A stretch of DNA of 5,934 bases from Streptomyces sp. NRRL WC-3549 (GTDB lineage: Bacteria > Actinomycetota > Actinomycetes > Streptomycetales > Streptomycetaceae). Of the stretch, positions 1 through 5,809 are shown piece by piece (the first letter of the stretch is position 1; every line of letters starts with the position of its first letter). Location: the NCBI RefSeq assembly GCF_000721935.1, contig NZ_KL585447.1, forward strand, positions 11,120 through 17,053, written 5' to 3'. A program made the translations under genes and the position numbers. The notes under the pieces are model-generated. The model saw only the letters and a list, made by a program, of their open reading frames with translations. It was not told the DNA's origin and did not search any database.

Positions 1-2
1 CC

Positions 3-554
3 GCTCCCCCGCCGGCCGGTTATCTCCCGCTCTCCGGAGGCCTGTTCAGGGACTGCCTGGTGCACGACTTCGACATCCTGCGGTGGGTGACGGGCCGGGA
101 GGTGGTGGAGGTGTACGCCACCGGTTCGGACGGCGGCCTCACGGCGTTCCGGGACGCGGGCGACGTGTCGACGGCGGCGGCCCTGCTGACCCTGGACGAC
201 GGCACGACGGTGACGTCGACCGCCACCCGCCGCAACGGCGCCGGATACGACGTACGGATGGAACTCGCGGGCGAGCTCGACCAGTTGGCGGTCGGCCTGG
301 ACGACCGTACGCCGATCACCTCGGCGGAGCCGGACGGCCCGCCCGCTCCCGCCAAGCCCTGGCCGGGCTTCCTGGAGCGCTTCGCCCCGGCGTACGAGGC
401 GGAGCTGGACGCGTTCGTCCGGGTGGTGCGGGGCGAGCTGGCGAACCCCTGCGACGGCCGGGAGGCACTGCACGCGCTGCGGGTCGCCGAGGCCTGCGAA
501 CGCTCCCGGGCGGAGCGCAGACCGGTACGCCTGACCGAGATCGCCGGGGGCTGA
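3..554 (+). CDS. Gfo/Idh/MocA family oxidoreductase, C-terminal part (5' end outside window)
   Basis: This is the C-terminal 183 residues of an NAD(P)-dependent sugar or cyclitol dehydrogenase-like protein; the reading frame is open from base 3 to the TGA at 552-554. The N-terminal Rossmann domain lies outside the window. Visible is the alpha/beta substrate domain, beginning with a GGLFRDCLVHDFDILRWVTG segment at about residues 12-31. The D-x3-H spacing (residues 17 and 21 of the visible part) matches the catalytic Asp/His pair known in inositol 2-dehydrogenases. The tail, with FLERFAPAYEAELDAFVRVV and a later ALRVAEACERS, is the usual family ending. The family is secure, but the substrate cannot be read from this fragment; inositol or another polyol or sugar is only a guess. 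An internal GTG at 60 lies inside the conserved motif and is not a start. A hairpin follows the stop directly. Confidence 0.88.
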   Translation, partial: APPPAGYLPLSGGLFRDCLVHDFDILRWVTGREVVEVYATGSDGGLTAFRDAGDVSTAAALLTLDDGTTVTSTATRRNGAGYDVRMELAGELDQLAVGLDDRTPITSAEPDGPPAPAKPWPGFLERFAPAYEAELDAFVRVVRGELANPCDGREALHALRVAEACERSRAERRPVRLTEIAGG

Positions 555-561
555 CCGTACG

Positions 562-588
562 TCCGCCCGGTCAGACCGGACGGGCGGA
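562..588. terminator. bidirectional hairpin between convergent dehydrogenase and thioesterase genes
   Basis: Perfect 8-base arms TCCGCCCG (562-569) and CGGGCGGA (581-588) enclose an 11-base loop. An alternative inner pairing, CCGGT-CAG-ACCGG, uses the middle. Outer bases ACCGT (554-558) and ACGGT (593-597) can extend the stem. It lies 7 bases after the dehydrogenase stop and overlaps the thioesterase stop codon (571-573), so it probably ends transcription from both sides. There is no T-tract, as is common in Streptomyces. Confidence 0.6.
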
Positions 589-990
589 GAGCACGGTTCC
601 CTGGGCCACCGCGCACAGCGTCTCGGCGCCCTCGTCGTCCACGGTGTACAGATCGCAGCGTGCCACGGCCTGCCGGCGCCCGGTGTGGACGACCGTCGCG
701 CGGGCGCTCAGGGTCCGGCCGGTCGCGGGGCGGATGTACTGGATGGAGAAGCCGCCGGTGAGCACGGCGGCCCCGAGGGTGCTTCCGGCGGCGAAGGTGA
801 GGGAGTTGTCGGCGGCGTACGCCAGGACGCCGCCGTGCAGGAAGCCGTTCTGCTGCCGGAGTTCGTCACGTACGTCGACCTCGATCGTGGCGGCGCCGTC
901 ACCGAACCCGGTGAGCCGCGCGCCGACGAGGGAGCTGAACGGCTGGCCGTCGAGGACCTGTTGTGCCGCCCGGAGAGTGAGTTCGGTCAT
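571..990 (-). CDS. PaaI family hotdog-fold thioesterase
   Basis: The 139-residue product is the usual length for a single-hotdog-domain acyl-CoA thioesterase of the PaaI/YigI type. The family signature QNGFLHGGVLAYAADN lies at residues 47-62. The HGG (52-54) builds the CoA-binding and catalytic site, and Asp61 is at the position of the catalytic acidic residue of PaaI. The second half, with FSIQYIRPATG and a later VARCDLY, matches the long beta strands of the fold. The enzyme would be cytosolic and hydrolyse an acyl- or aryl-CoA thioester; the substrate is not readable. The ATG at 990 is preceded by AGGAAGG (plus-strand 996-1002) with a 5-base gap. The gene diverges from the TetR gene at 1228, and the 237 bases between could carry a shared operator, so regulation by that TetR protein is plausible but inferred. 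Confidence 0.88.
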   Translation of the reverse strand: MTELTLRAAQQVLDGQPFSSLVGARLTGFGDGAATIEVDVRDELRQQNGFLHGGVLAYAADNSLTFAAGSTLGAAVLTGGFSIQYIRPATGRTLSARATVVHTGRRQAVARCDLYTVDDEGAETLCAVAQGTVLSARPV

Positions 991-1116
991 GGCGGCCTTC
1001 CTACCTCACCACCGTGCGGGCAGTCGACGCACCCCCGTGGACCACGCCGGGGCCCGGCGGCGCGGGCGGTCACGGCACCGAACAGGCGGACCAGGTGGGA
1101 ACCTCTGTCCGGAGGA

Positions 1117-1168
1117 CGGACCGGCCTTGTCTCCCTAAAGGTCCTCCCGTGCGGAAGCGGCCGGTCCG
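1117..1168. promoter_or_regulatory. 10-base inverted repeat in the thioesterase/tetR divergent region
   Basis: CGGACCGGCC (1117-1126) and GGCCGGTCCG (1159-1168) are perfect reverse complements, 32 bases apart. The same region holds GGAGGAC (1111-1117) and two copies of GTCCTCC (1141-1147 and 1178-1184). Such repeats between a TetR gene and a divergent enzyme gene suggest a regulator site. In sequence this GC-rich a 10-base match can also occur by chance, so this is a candidate only. Confidence 0.3.
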
Positions 1169-1184
1169 GGGTTCCGGGTCCTCC

Positions 1185-1190
1185 TAGAAT
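1185..1190 (+). promoter_or_regulatory. candidate -10 element (TAGAAT) for the tetR gene
   Basis: TAGAAT fits the TANNNT -10 pattern of Streptomyces housekeeping promoters and ends 37 bases before the ATG, giving a leader of about 30 bases. No good -35 hexamer is seen 16-18 bases upstream. It is one of few AT-rich spots in the gap. Confidence 0.35.
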
Positions 1191-1227
1191 GCCGGTCTTG
1201 AGATGTTCGTAGACACGGAGTTGGCAC

Positions 1228-1872
1228 ATGGGTGAAGCGCGGCCGGACGGACGGGTCGAGCGGGGGAACCAGACCAGACAGCTGGTCCTGGCGCGCGCGG
1301 TCCAGGTCGCCTCGACGGAGGGCCTGGACGGTCTGTCGCTGGGGCGACTGGCCACGGAGCTGAAGCTGAGCAAGAGCGGCGTCTTCGCTCTCTTCGGGTC
1401 CAAGGAAGAGCTGCAACTGGCCACCGTGCGCACCGCGGTGTCCATGTTTGTGGACCATGTGCTCACCCCGACGAGGTCGGTCGACCCGGGCCTGGGGCGG
1501 GTGTGGCGCATGTGCGAGAGCTGGCTCACCTATTCACGGACCCGGGTGTTCCGGGGCGGCTGCTTCTTCTACGCCACCATCGCGGAGTTCGACTCCCGCA
1601 AGGGCAAGGTGCACGACGCCCTGGCGGCCACGCAGACCGGCTGGGTCACCTTCGTGGAGGAGACGCTGGAGGAGGCCAGGGCGCGCGGGGAGCTGGTGGC
1701 GAAGACGGACATCTCCCAACTGGCCTTCGAGCTCATCGCGTTCATGGAGCTGGCGAACGCCGAGTCGGTGCTCCACGACAACGCGCCGGGTTACACCAAG
1801 GCGACGAAGGCGATCCTGGGGCGGCTGCGCGACGTCGCCGCGGACCCCGCGCTGCTGCCCGCCGCCTCCTGA
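1228..1872 (+). CDS. TetR/AcrR family transcriptional regulator
   Basis: This is a 214-residue DNA-binding repressor of typical TetR length. The N-terminal domain has the family helix-turn-helix at about residues 36-56 (LSLGRLATELKLSKSGVFAL), followed by F-x-SKEEL at 56-62, the standard link into the ligand-binding domain. The C-terminal domain contains GGCFFYATIAEFDSRKGKVH at about residues 110-129. This GGCF..AEFD pattern is shared by one TetR subgroup, and the cysteine is residue 112. The ATG is preceded by ACGGAG (1215-1220) with a 7-base gap. It diverges from the thioesterase gene, so its probable targets are that gene and itself; this is inferred from arrangement only. The ligand is unknown, and an acyl-CoA or small aromatic would suit the neighbour. 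A strong hairpin starts at the base after the stop, so it is probably transcribed alone. Confidence 0.92.
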   Translation: MGEARPDGRVERGNQTRQLVLARAVQVASTEGLDGLSLGRLATELKLSKSGVFALFGSKEELQLATVRTAVSMFVDHVLTPTRSVDPGLGRVWRMCESWLTYSRTRVFRGGCFFYATIAEFDSRKGKVHDALAATQTGWVTFVEETLEEARARGELVAKTDISQLAFELIAFMELANAESVLHDNAPGYTKATKAILGRLRDVAADPALLPAAS

Positions 1873-1894
1873 GCGCCCCGCCCGGCCGGGGCGC
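1873..1894. terminator. GC hairpin directly after tetR
   Basis: Perfect 8-base arms GCGCCCCG (1873-1880) and CGGGGCGC (1887-1894) enclose a 6-base loop and begin at the base after the tetR stop codon. The convergent gene on the minus strand ends at 1946, so the hairpin can serve both directions. It has no T-tract. Confidence 0.7.
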
Positions 1895-1945
1895 CCGGCC
1901 CCTGCGGGCGGTCCGCTCCTTCCGGGCGGCCCGTGCCCCGGGCGG

Positions 1946-2566
1946 TCACTCCGCGGGGGCGAAACTCCCGAAACGGGCCCGCCCGGCCGGGCGGTAGGTG
2001 TGGATCGCGACGCCGCCGGCTGTCGCCCGCGACTCCGCGAGGTCGAACGCGGCCGGAGCGCCGCCGTCTCCGAAGAGCCGCCGTCCACGTCCCAGGAAGA
2101 CCGGGAAGACCAGCAGGTGGTACACGTCGATGAGGTCGTGGCCCATCAGGTACCGGGCGAGCGTGCCACTGCCGTGGATCTGCAGCTCGCCCTCGGTCCG
2201 CTGCTTCAGCAGGGCGACCTCGGCCGCCACGTCGCCGCCGACGACTGCGGTGTTCCGCCACCGCGGGTCCTTCAGCGTGGTCGAGACGACGTGCTTGGGC
2301 AGCGTGTTGAGGCGGGAGGCCACCGGATCGTCCGGATCGGTGACCCGGGGCCACCATGCCGAAAAGATGTCGTACGTGCGCCGCCCGAGGAGGAAGCCGC
2401 CGGCCCGGCCGAAGACCTCGGCGATGAACGCCCCCATGCCCTCGTCGGCGAACGGCACGAGCCAGCCGCCGTACTCGAAGCCGCCCGTGGTGTCCTCGTC
2501 GGGTCCGCCGGGAGCCTGCATGACGCCGTCGAGCGTCACGAACGTGGTGAGAGTCAGCTTCGCCAT
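1946..2566 (-). CDS. dihydrofolate reductase family protein (RibD C-terminal domain)
   Basis: This 206-residue cytosolic NAD(P)H-dependent reductase-like protein has the RibD-C/DHFR fold. Visible landmarks are the first strand and loop LTTFVTLDGVMQAPGG (about 6-21), GGFLLGRRTYDIFSAWWP (56-73), which forms part of the cofactor-side nucleotide fold, and the GELQIHGSGTLARYLM segment near residues 126-141. DLIDVYHLLVFPVFLGRGRRLF follows. This is the common stand-alone paralogue, often annotated as a deaminase/reductase, and not true DHFR or a complete RibD: there is no deaminase domain. The substrate is unknown. The ATG at 2566 has AGGAG (plus-strand 2574-2578) with a 7-base gap. It diverges from the aldo/keto reductase gene; the 232 bases between hold a 17-base hairpin in its leader and a short direct repeat. 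Confidence 0.88.
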   Translation of the reverse strand: MAKLTLTTFVTLDGVMQAPGGPDEDTTGGFEYGGWLVPFADEGMGAFIAEVFGRAGGFLLGRRTYDIFSAWWPRVTDPDDPVASRLNTLPKHVVSTTLKDPRWRNTAVVGGDVAAEVALLKQRTEGELQIHGSGTLARYLMGHDLIDVYHLLVFPVFLGRGRRLFGDGGAPAAFDLAESRATAGGVAIHTYRPAGRARFGSFAPAE

Positions 2567-2589
2567 GGTCCTGCTCCTGTCCTCTCCGG

Positions 2590-2606
2590 GGCCGCTCGGT
2601 GCGGCC
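2590..2606. promoter_or_regulatory. 17-base inverted repeat in the leader of the DHFR-family gene
   Basis: GGCCGC (2590-2595) and GCGGCC (2601-2606) form perfect 6-base arms around TCGGT, 23 bases upstream of the minus-strand ATG. It could be an operator or an mRNA leader hairpin. Its short length and GC composition make chance possible. Confidence 0.3.
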
Positions 2607-2699
2607 TCGCCCGCTCTTCCACCCGTACAGACCAGGAAAACGGGCGGAAATCATCGCTCCCGGCCGGAGCCGGGCCAGGTGGGCACCGGTCCCGCCCCG

Positions 2700-2724
2700 G
2701 CCGACGGCCCACCCGCCGACGGCC
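2700..2724. repeat. 10-base direct repeat, 15-base spacing, in divergent reductase region
   Basis: GCCGACGGCC occurs at 2700-2709 and again at 2715-2724, separated by CACCC. Each copy is itself nearly self-complementary (GGCC..GGCC). It lies about 75 bases before the aldo/keto reductase start and 135 bases before the divergent gene, so it is positioned as a possible regulator site. Function is unknown. Confidence 0.4.
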
Positions 2725-2755
2725 GCGCCACGCCCCCGGTCCCGGGGCCCGGACC

Positions 2756-2761
2756 TACGCT
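2756..2761 (+). promoter_or_regulatory. candidate -10 element (TACGCT) for the aldo/keto reductase gene
   Basis: TACGCT matches the TANNNT form frequent in Streptomyces promoters and lies 37 bases before the ATG at 2799. No clear -35 element accompanies it. Confidence 0.3.
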
Positions 2762-2798
2762 GGGCGGGGACGGCACCGCGAACGAAAAGGGAAACCCG

Positions 2799-3635
2799 AT
2801 GAGCCAGACCCCGCCCCCGGACCACACCCTCCTCGACGCCCGCACCCTGCCCGCGGTGGGCCTCGGCACCTGGCCGCTCGACGACGACGCGGCCGAGCAG
2901 GCCGTCGCCGGGGCCCTGGGGCTCGGCTACCGGCTGGTGGACACCGCGCTGAACTACGGCAACGAGACCGGCACCGGGCGCGGCATCGCCCGCAGCGGCG
3001 TACCCCGTGAGGACGTCCTCGTCACCACCAAGGTGCCCGGTCGGCACCACGGCTACGAGGAGACGCTGGCCTCGTTCGAGGAGTCGCGCGGCAATCTGGG
3101 CCTGGAGTACGTCGACCTGTACCTCATCCACTGGCCGCTGCCGGAGGTGGACAAGTACGTGGACACCTGGCGGGCGATGATCAAGCTCCGCGAGGAGGGC
3201 CTGGTGCGCTCCATCGGCGTCTCCAACTTCACCGCGGAGCACCTGGACCGGCTGGAGCGGGAGACGGGGGTGCTGCCCGTCGTGAACCAGATCGAGATGC
3301 ACCCGCTGCTCCCCCAGGAGGAGCTGCGGGCGGTGCACGCCGCGAAGGGCATCGTCACGGAGAGCTGGAGCCCGCTGGCCCGGGGGCGTCGGGTCCTGGA
3401 GGCCCCGGAGGTCGTGGCGGCGGCCGAGGCACACGGGGTGACGCCCGGCCAGGTGGTGCTGCGGTGGCACACCCAGCTCGGAGCGGTGCCGATCCCGAAG
3501 TCCGCCGACCCCGGGCGGCAGCGGCAGAACCTCGACCTGTCGGGGTTCGAGCTGACGCCCGGGGAGGTGACGGCGATCGGGTCCCGGCCGCCGCACCGCT
3601 TCGGCGGTGACCCGGAGACGCACGAGGAGTTCTGA
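2799..3635 (+). CDS. aldo/keto reductase
   Basis: This is a 278-residue NADPH-dependent carbonyl reductase of the (beta/alpha)8 aldo/keto reductase family, the normal bacterial length. The full catalytic tetrad is visible: Asp48 and Tyr53 in LVDTALNYGNE, Lys78 in VTTKVPG, and His111 in YLIHWP. Cofactor and barrel motifs follow: IGVSNF (139-144), NQIEMHP (163-169) and VPIPKSADPGRQRQNLD (about 230-246). The tail HRFGGDPETHEEF is typical of actinomycete members close to 2,5-diketo-gluconate reductase-like proteins. The physiological substrate cannot be told. The ATG at 2799 was chosen because AAGGGA (2787-2792) lies 6 bases before it and the family N-terminus (LPAVGLGTWPL at 17-27) follows at the right distance. 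The open frame upstream of it is non-coding. A hairpin follows the stop. Confidence 0.93.
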   Translation: MSQTPPPDHTLLDARTLPAVGLGTWPLDDDAAEQAVAGALGLGYRLVDTALNYGNETGTGRGIARSGVPREDVLVTTKVPGRHHGYEETLASFEESRGNLGLEYVDLYLIHWPLPEVDKYVDTWRAMIKLREEGLVRSIGVSNFTAEHLDRLERETGVLPVVNQIEMHPLLPQEELRAVHAAKGIVTESWSPLARGRRVLEAPEVVAAAEAHGVTPGQVVLRWHTQLGAVPIPKSADPGRQRQNLDLSGFELTPGEVTAIGSRPPHRFGGDPETHEEF

Positions 3636-3642
3636 GCGCCAC

Positions 3643-3664
3643 GGCCGCCCCGAGAGGGGGCGCC
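3643..3664. terminator. hairpin between convergent aldo/keto reductase and monooxygenase genes
   Basis: CGCCCC (3646-3651) pairs with GGGGCG (3657-3662) around GAGAG, and GG (3643-3644) with CC (3663-3664) extends the stem past one bulged base. It sits in the 44-base gap between two convergent stop codons and probably serves both directions. Confidence 0.6.
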
Positions 3665-3679
3665 TCCCCGGTCAGCCGG

Positions 3680-4009
3680 TCACCGGTTGCGCGGGGTGAC
3701 CTCCGCCATCCGGGACCAGTCGTCCCCCGGCACCTCGACGTTGATGATCTCCGGGATCTCGGCGACCAGTTCGGACATGGTGTCGATGGCCGCCTTGAAG
3801 TGGTCCGAGTTCACGTGCGCCGCTCCCGCCGCCTCGTCGGCGAAGGCTTCGAGCAGGACGAACTGGTCCGGGTTCTCCACGCTGTAGGACCACTCGAAGA
3901 AGAGGTTGCCCGGCTCCTGGCGGGTGGCGAGGGTGAACGCGTCCACGGCCGGGAGCCAGTTGTCCCGCTCGGCGCTGCGGACGGTGAACTTGACGGCGAT
4001 GAAGATCAT
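3680..4009 (-). CDS. antibiotic biosynthesis monooxygenase (ABM) domain protein, putative quinol monooxygenase
   Basis: This 109-residue protein has the dimeric ferredoxin-like fold of the ABM/YgiN family: small cofactor-free oxygenases, or relatives acting on quinols and polyketide-like phenols. The pattern is MIFIAVKFTVRS (first strand), ATRQEPGNLFFEWSYSVENP near 30-49, FVLLEAFADEAAGAAH and NSDHFKAAI, with the histidine of the SDHF motif where the family carries its conserved H, then a final IINVEVP strand. The start at 4009 is preferred over an in-frame ATG at 4075: AGGAG lies 5 bases before it (plus-strand 4015-4019), and the extra 22 residues do not fit the fold. Despite the family name, no biosynthetic cluster is visible, so housekeeping quinone or reactive-phenol metabolism is as likely. 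The allB gene upstream is separated by a hairpin, so this gene probably has its own promoter. Confidence 0.85.
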   Translation of the reverse strand: MIFIAVKFTVRSAERDNWLPAVDAFTLATRQEPGNLFFEWSYSVENPDQFVLLEAFADEAAGAAHVNSDHFKAAIDTMSELVAEIPEIINVEVPGDDWSRMAEVTPRNR

Positions 4010-4014
4010 GGAGA

Positions 4015-4019
4015 CTCCT
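4015..4019 (-). promoter_or_regulatory. ribosome binding site fixing the ABM gene start
   Basis: The minus-strand AGGAG is 5 bases before the ATG at 4009. No comparable site precedes the in-frame ATG at 4075, so the shorter protein is the likely product. Confidence 0.75.
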
Positions 4020-4140
4020 GGGGTGGGGCGGGTGCGGGCGACGACCAGGGTGCCATAAGCCCGCAGAACGGTCATGCCCGGCGCACCCTCGCGCCGGACG
4101 GTCCGGTTCTTCCGTACCCCCCGCCCACCGGACGCCCGAT

Positions 4141-4183
4141 GCCGGACGGCCGGTACCCGGACCGCCGATACCGCTCGGCCGGC
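4141..4183 (-). terminator. long imperfect hairpin abutting the allB stop codon
   Basis: Arms 4141-4155 and 4169-4183 pair at 12 of 15 positions, including 5-base perfect ends (GCCGG/CCGGC and CGGTA/TACCG), around a 13-base loop. On the minus strand it begins at the base after the allB TGA (4184-4186). It probably ends the allB transcript and separates it from the ABM gene. The bases also contain a degenerate 14-15-base repeat starting with CCGGAC at 4128, 4142 and 4157. Confidence 0.6.
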
Positions 4184-5536
4184 TCAGCGGTCCCGTTCGA
4201 GGAGGCGCCCGGTGGGCGCGGACGGCTCCCCTCCCGCGGCGATCCGCCGGCCGCGCAGCCAGGTCGACCGGACCACGCCGTGCAGGGTCCGGCCGGCGTA
4301 GGCGGTGACCTGGTTGCGGTGGAGGAGTTCGGTGGGATCGACGGTGAAGGCCGCGTCGGGGTCGAGGACCACGAAGTCGGCGTCGCGCCCCGCCTCGACG
4401 GCGCCCTTGCGGGCGAGTCCGGCGAGGGCGGCGGGGGCGGTGGACATCCAGCGGGCGACGTCGTCGAGCGTGTGACCGCGCCGGCGCGCCTCGGTCCAGA
4501 CGGCGGGCAGCCCCAGCTGGAGGGAGGAGATCCCGCCCCACGCGGAGGCGAAGTCGGGGGTCTTGAGGTCGGTGGTGCAGGGCGAGTGGTCGGACACGAC
4601 ACAGTCGATCGTGCCGTCGGCCAGGCCCGCCCAGAGCGCGTCCTGGTTCGCGGCTTCCCGGATGGGCGGGCAGCACTTGAACTCGGTCGCTCCGTCCGGG
4701 ACCTCCTCGGCAGTGAGGGTGAGGAAGTGCGGGCAGGACTCGACGGTGACACGGACGCCTTCGCGTTTGGCGGCGGCGATCAGCGGCAGGGCGTCGGCGG
4801 AGGACAGGTGCAGGACGTGGACGCGGGCGTTCAGCCGTCGGGCGTGGGCTATGAGGCCCTCGATCGCGGTGTTCTCCGCGTCGCGCGGGCGCGAGGCCAG
4901 GAAGTCGGCGTAGGCGGGTCCACCGCGCTGCGGCGCGGACACCAGGTGGCGGGGGTCCTCGGCGTGCACGATGAGGAGTCCGCCGAAGCCGGCGATCTCG
5001 GCCATGGCACGGGCCAGTTGCTCCTGGTCCAGCTCCGGGAACTCCTCGACCCCGGACGGCGACAGGAAGCACTTGAAACCGAAGACCCCGGCCTCGTACA
5101 GCGGTCGCAGGTCCTTGGTGTTGGACGGGACCGCGCCGCCCCAGAAGCCGGTGTCGATGTGCGCCTTGGGTGCGGCCACCTCCCGCTTGGTGCGCAGGTG
5201 GCCGACGGTGGTGGTCGGCGGGAGGGAGTTGAGCGGCATGTCGAGGAGGGTGGTGATGCCGCCGGCCGCGGCGGCGCGGGTGGCCGTCCAGAAGCCCTCC
5301 CACTCGGTGCGGCCGGGGTCGTTCACATGCACGTGGGTGTCGACGAGGCCCGGCAGGAGCACGTCGTCACCGAAGTCCTCCTCCCGCGCCCCCGGCACCT
5401 GGGTGCCGTACGGCAGAACGGCCTCGATCACCTCTCCGGCGACCAGGACCGCGGCCGCGCGGGTCCCGTCCGGGGTGACGACGCGCGTCGAGCGCAGCAC
5501 CAGCCTCGCGTCCGCCTTCATCTGTGCCTCGGCCAC
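4184..5536 (-). CDS. allB: allantoinase
   Basis: This 450-residue cytosolic metallo-amidohydrolase hydrolyses allantoin to allantoate, opening the purine-derived ring for nitrogen salvage. All expected metal ligands of the binuclear site are visible: His68 and His70 in [19 protein letters not shown], carbamylated Lys155 in GFKCF, His191 in IVHAED, His243 in HVLHLSS, and Asp316 in VSDHSPC. The segments [12 protein letters not shown] (99-110), [10 protein letters not shown] and ESCPHFLTL with FKCCPPIRE are typical of allantoinase as opposed to dihydroorotase or dihydropyrimidinase. Length agrees with E. coli AllB (about 453). The GTG at 5536 is chosen because AGGAG lies 5 bases before it; the ATG five codons later is too far from any site. 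The upstream gap carries a promoter overlapped by inverted repeats, fitting repression by the divergent regulator. Allantoicase, often adjacent in Streptomyces, is not found downstream here. Confidence 0.94.
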   Translation of the reverse strand: MAEAQMKADARLVLRSTRVVTPDGTRAAAVLVAGEVIEAVLPYGTQVPGAREEDFGDDVLLPGLVDTHVHVNDPGRTEWEGFWTATRAAAAGGITTLLDMPLNSLPPTTTVGHLRTKREVAAPKAHIDTGFWGGAVPSNTKDLRPLYEAGVFGFKCFLSPSGVEEFPELDQEQLARAMAEIAGFGGLLIVHAEDPRHLVSAPQRGGPAYADFLASRPRDAENTAIEGLIAHARRLNARVHVLHLSSADALPLIAAAKREGVRVTVESCPHFLTLTAEEVPDGATEFKCCPPIREAANQDALWAGLADGTIDCVVSDHSPCTTDLKTPDFASAWGGISSLQLGLPAVWTEARRRGHTLDDVARWMSTAPAALAGLARKGAVEAGRDADFVVLDPDAAFTVDPTELLHRNQVTAYAGRTLHGVVRSTWLRGRRIAAGGEPSAPTGRLLERDR

Positions 5537-5541
5537 CCGTG

Positions 5542-5546
5542 CTCCT
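5542..5546 (-). promoter_or_regulatory. ribosome binding site supporting the GTG start of allB
   Basis: The minus-strand AGGAG is 5 bases from GTG (5536) but 20 bases from the next ATG (5521), so the GTG start is preferred. Confidence 0.75.
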
Positions 5547-5562
5547 CACTCAAGCCCAAGAA

Positions 5563-5579
5563 TTCAACGAACTGTTGAA
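5563..5579. promoter_or_regulatory. 17-base inverted repeat, candidate AllR operator
   Basis: TTCAAC (5563-5568) and GTTGAA (5574-5579) are perfect 6-base arms around GAACT. The AT-rich arms are unlike the GC-rich background, so chance is less likely than for other repeats here. It covers the predicted start point of allB transcription, where a bound repressor would block initiation. Assignment to AllR is inferred from position. Confidence 0.55.
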
Positions 5580-5589
5580 GGAGTCTTCA
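5576..5589. promoter_or_regulatory. second inverted repeat overlapping the first and the allB -10
   Basis: TGAAG (5576-5580) and CTTCA (5585-5589) form perfect arms around GAGT. The left arm overlaps the right arm of the 17-base repeat, sharing the GAA core, so the two could bind two dimers side by side or be alternative registers of one site. Confidence 0.4.
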
Positions 5590-5610
5590 CTCGCCGGGGC
5601 AGGCCGTCAA
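5582..5610 (-). promoter_or_regulatory. candidate allB promoter
   Basis: On the minus strand TTGACG (plus 5605-5610) is a near-consensus -35 hexamer. It is followed after 17 bases by AAGACT (plus 5582-5587), a weak -10 matching at three of six positions. The start point would fall near 5575, giving a leader of about 40 bases, inside the inverted repeats. Confidence 0.45.
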
Positions 5611-5766
5611 GGCCTTGTCCGCCCCGCCGGAAGACCGGCCGACCACCCACGCCGACGGATTGACGGTTTCCACGAAGTAAAAAGCCATTTTCGCCAGCCG
5701 GAACGTAGAATGGTCCAGAAGTGGCGCCACCGCCCCCGGGACACACGGCGGACCTGACAGCCGACA

Positions 5767-5787
5767 TCAGGACAAAACAGGTCCTGA
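5767..5787. promoter_or_regulatory. 21-base inverted repeat upstream of the putative allR
   Basis: TCAGGAC (5767-5773) and GTCCTGA (5781-5787) are perfect 7-base arms around AAAACAG. It lies about 90 bases before the GTG of the divergent gene and 50 bases before its candidate -10. Its sequence differs from the repeats at the allB promoter, so it may be the site of a different regulator or an RNA hairpin if transcription starts further upstream. Confidence 0.4.
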
Positions 5788-5809
5788 CCGGCAAGGACGC
5801 CGCAACGGG

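Noticed and set aside
1448..3010. 520-codon open frame on the plus strand
   Set aside because: It is a frame-shifted reading of the tetR gene that continues antisense through the DHFR-family gene and the hairpin; the translation is low complexity.
1791..3623. 610-codon open frame on the minus strand
   Set aside because: It spans the DHFR-family gene in another frame and lies antisense to most of the aldo/keto reductase gene. Its Arg/Gly/Pro-rich translation lacks any fold and is typical of shadow frames in high-GC DNA.
571..4009. A new multi-gene system formed by the thioesterase, TetR, two reductases and monooxygenase
   Set aside because: The genes alternate in strand, are separated by hairpins at convergent ends, and belong to common single-gene families, so joint function is not supported by the sequence.
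3672..5303. 543-codon open frame on the minus strand
   Set aside because: It runs in another frame through allB and the ABM gene. Composition is Arg/Pro/Gly-rich, while the allB frame contains every catalytic residue of allantoinase.
3800..5578. 592-codon open frame on the plus strand
   Set aside because: It is antisense to allB and the ABM gene with a Gly/Val/Asp-rich translation and no recognisable motif.
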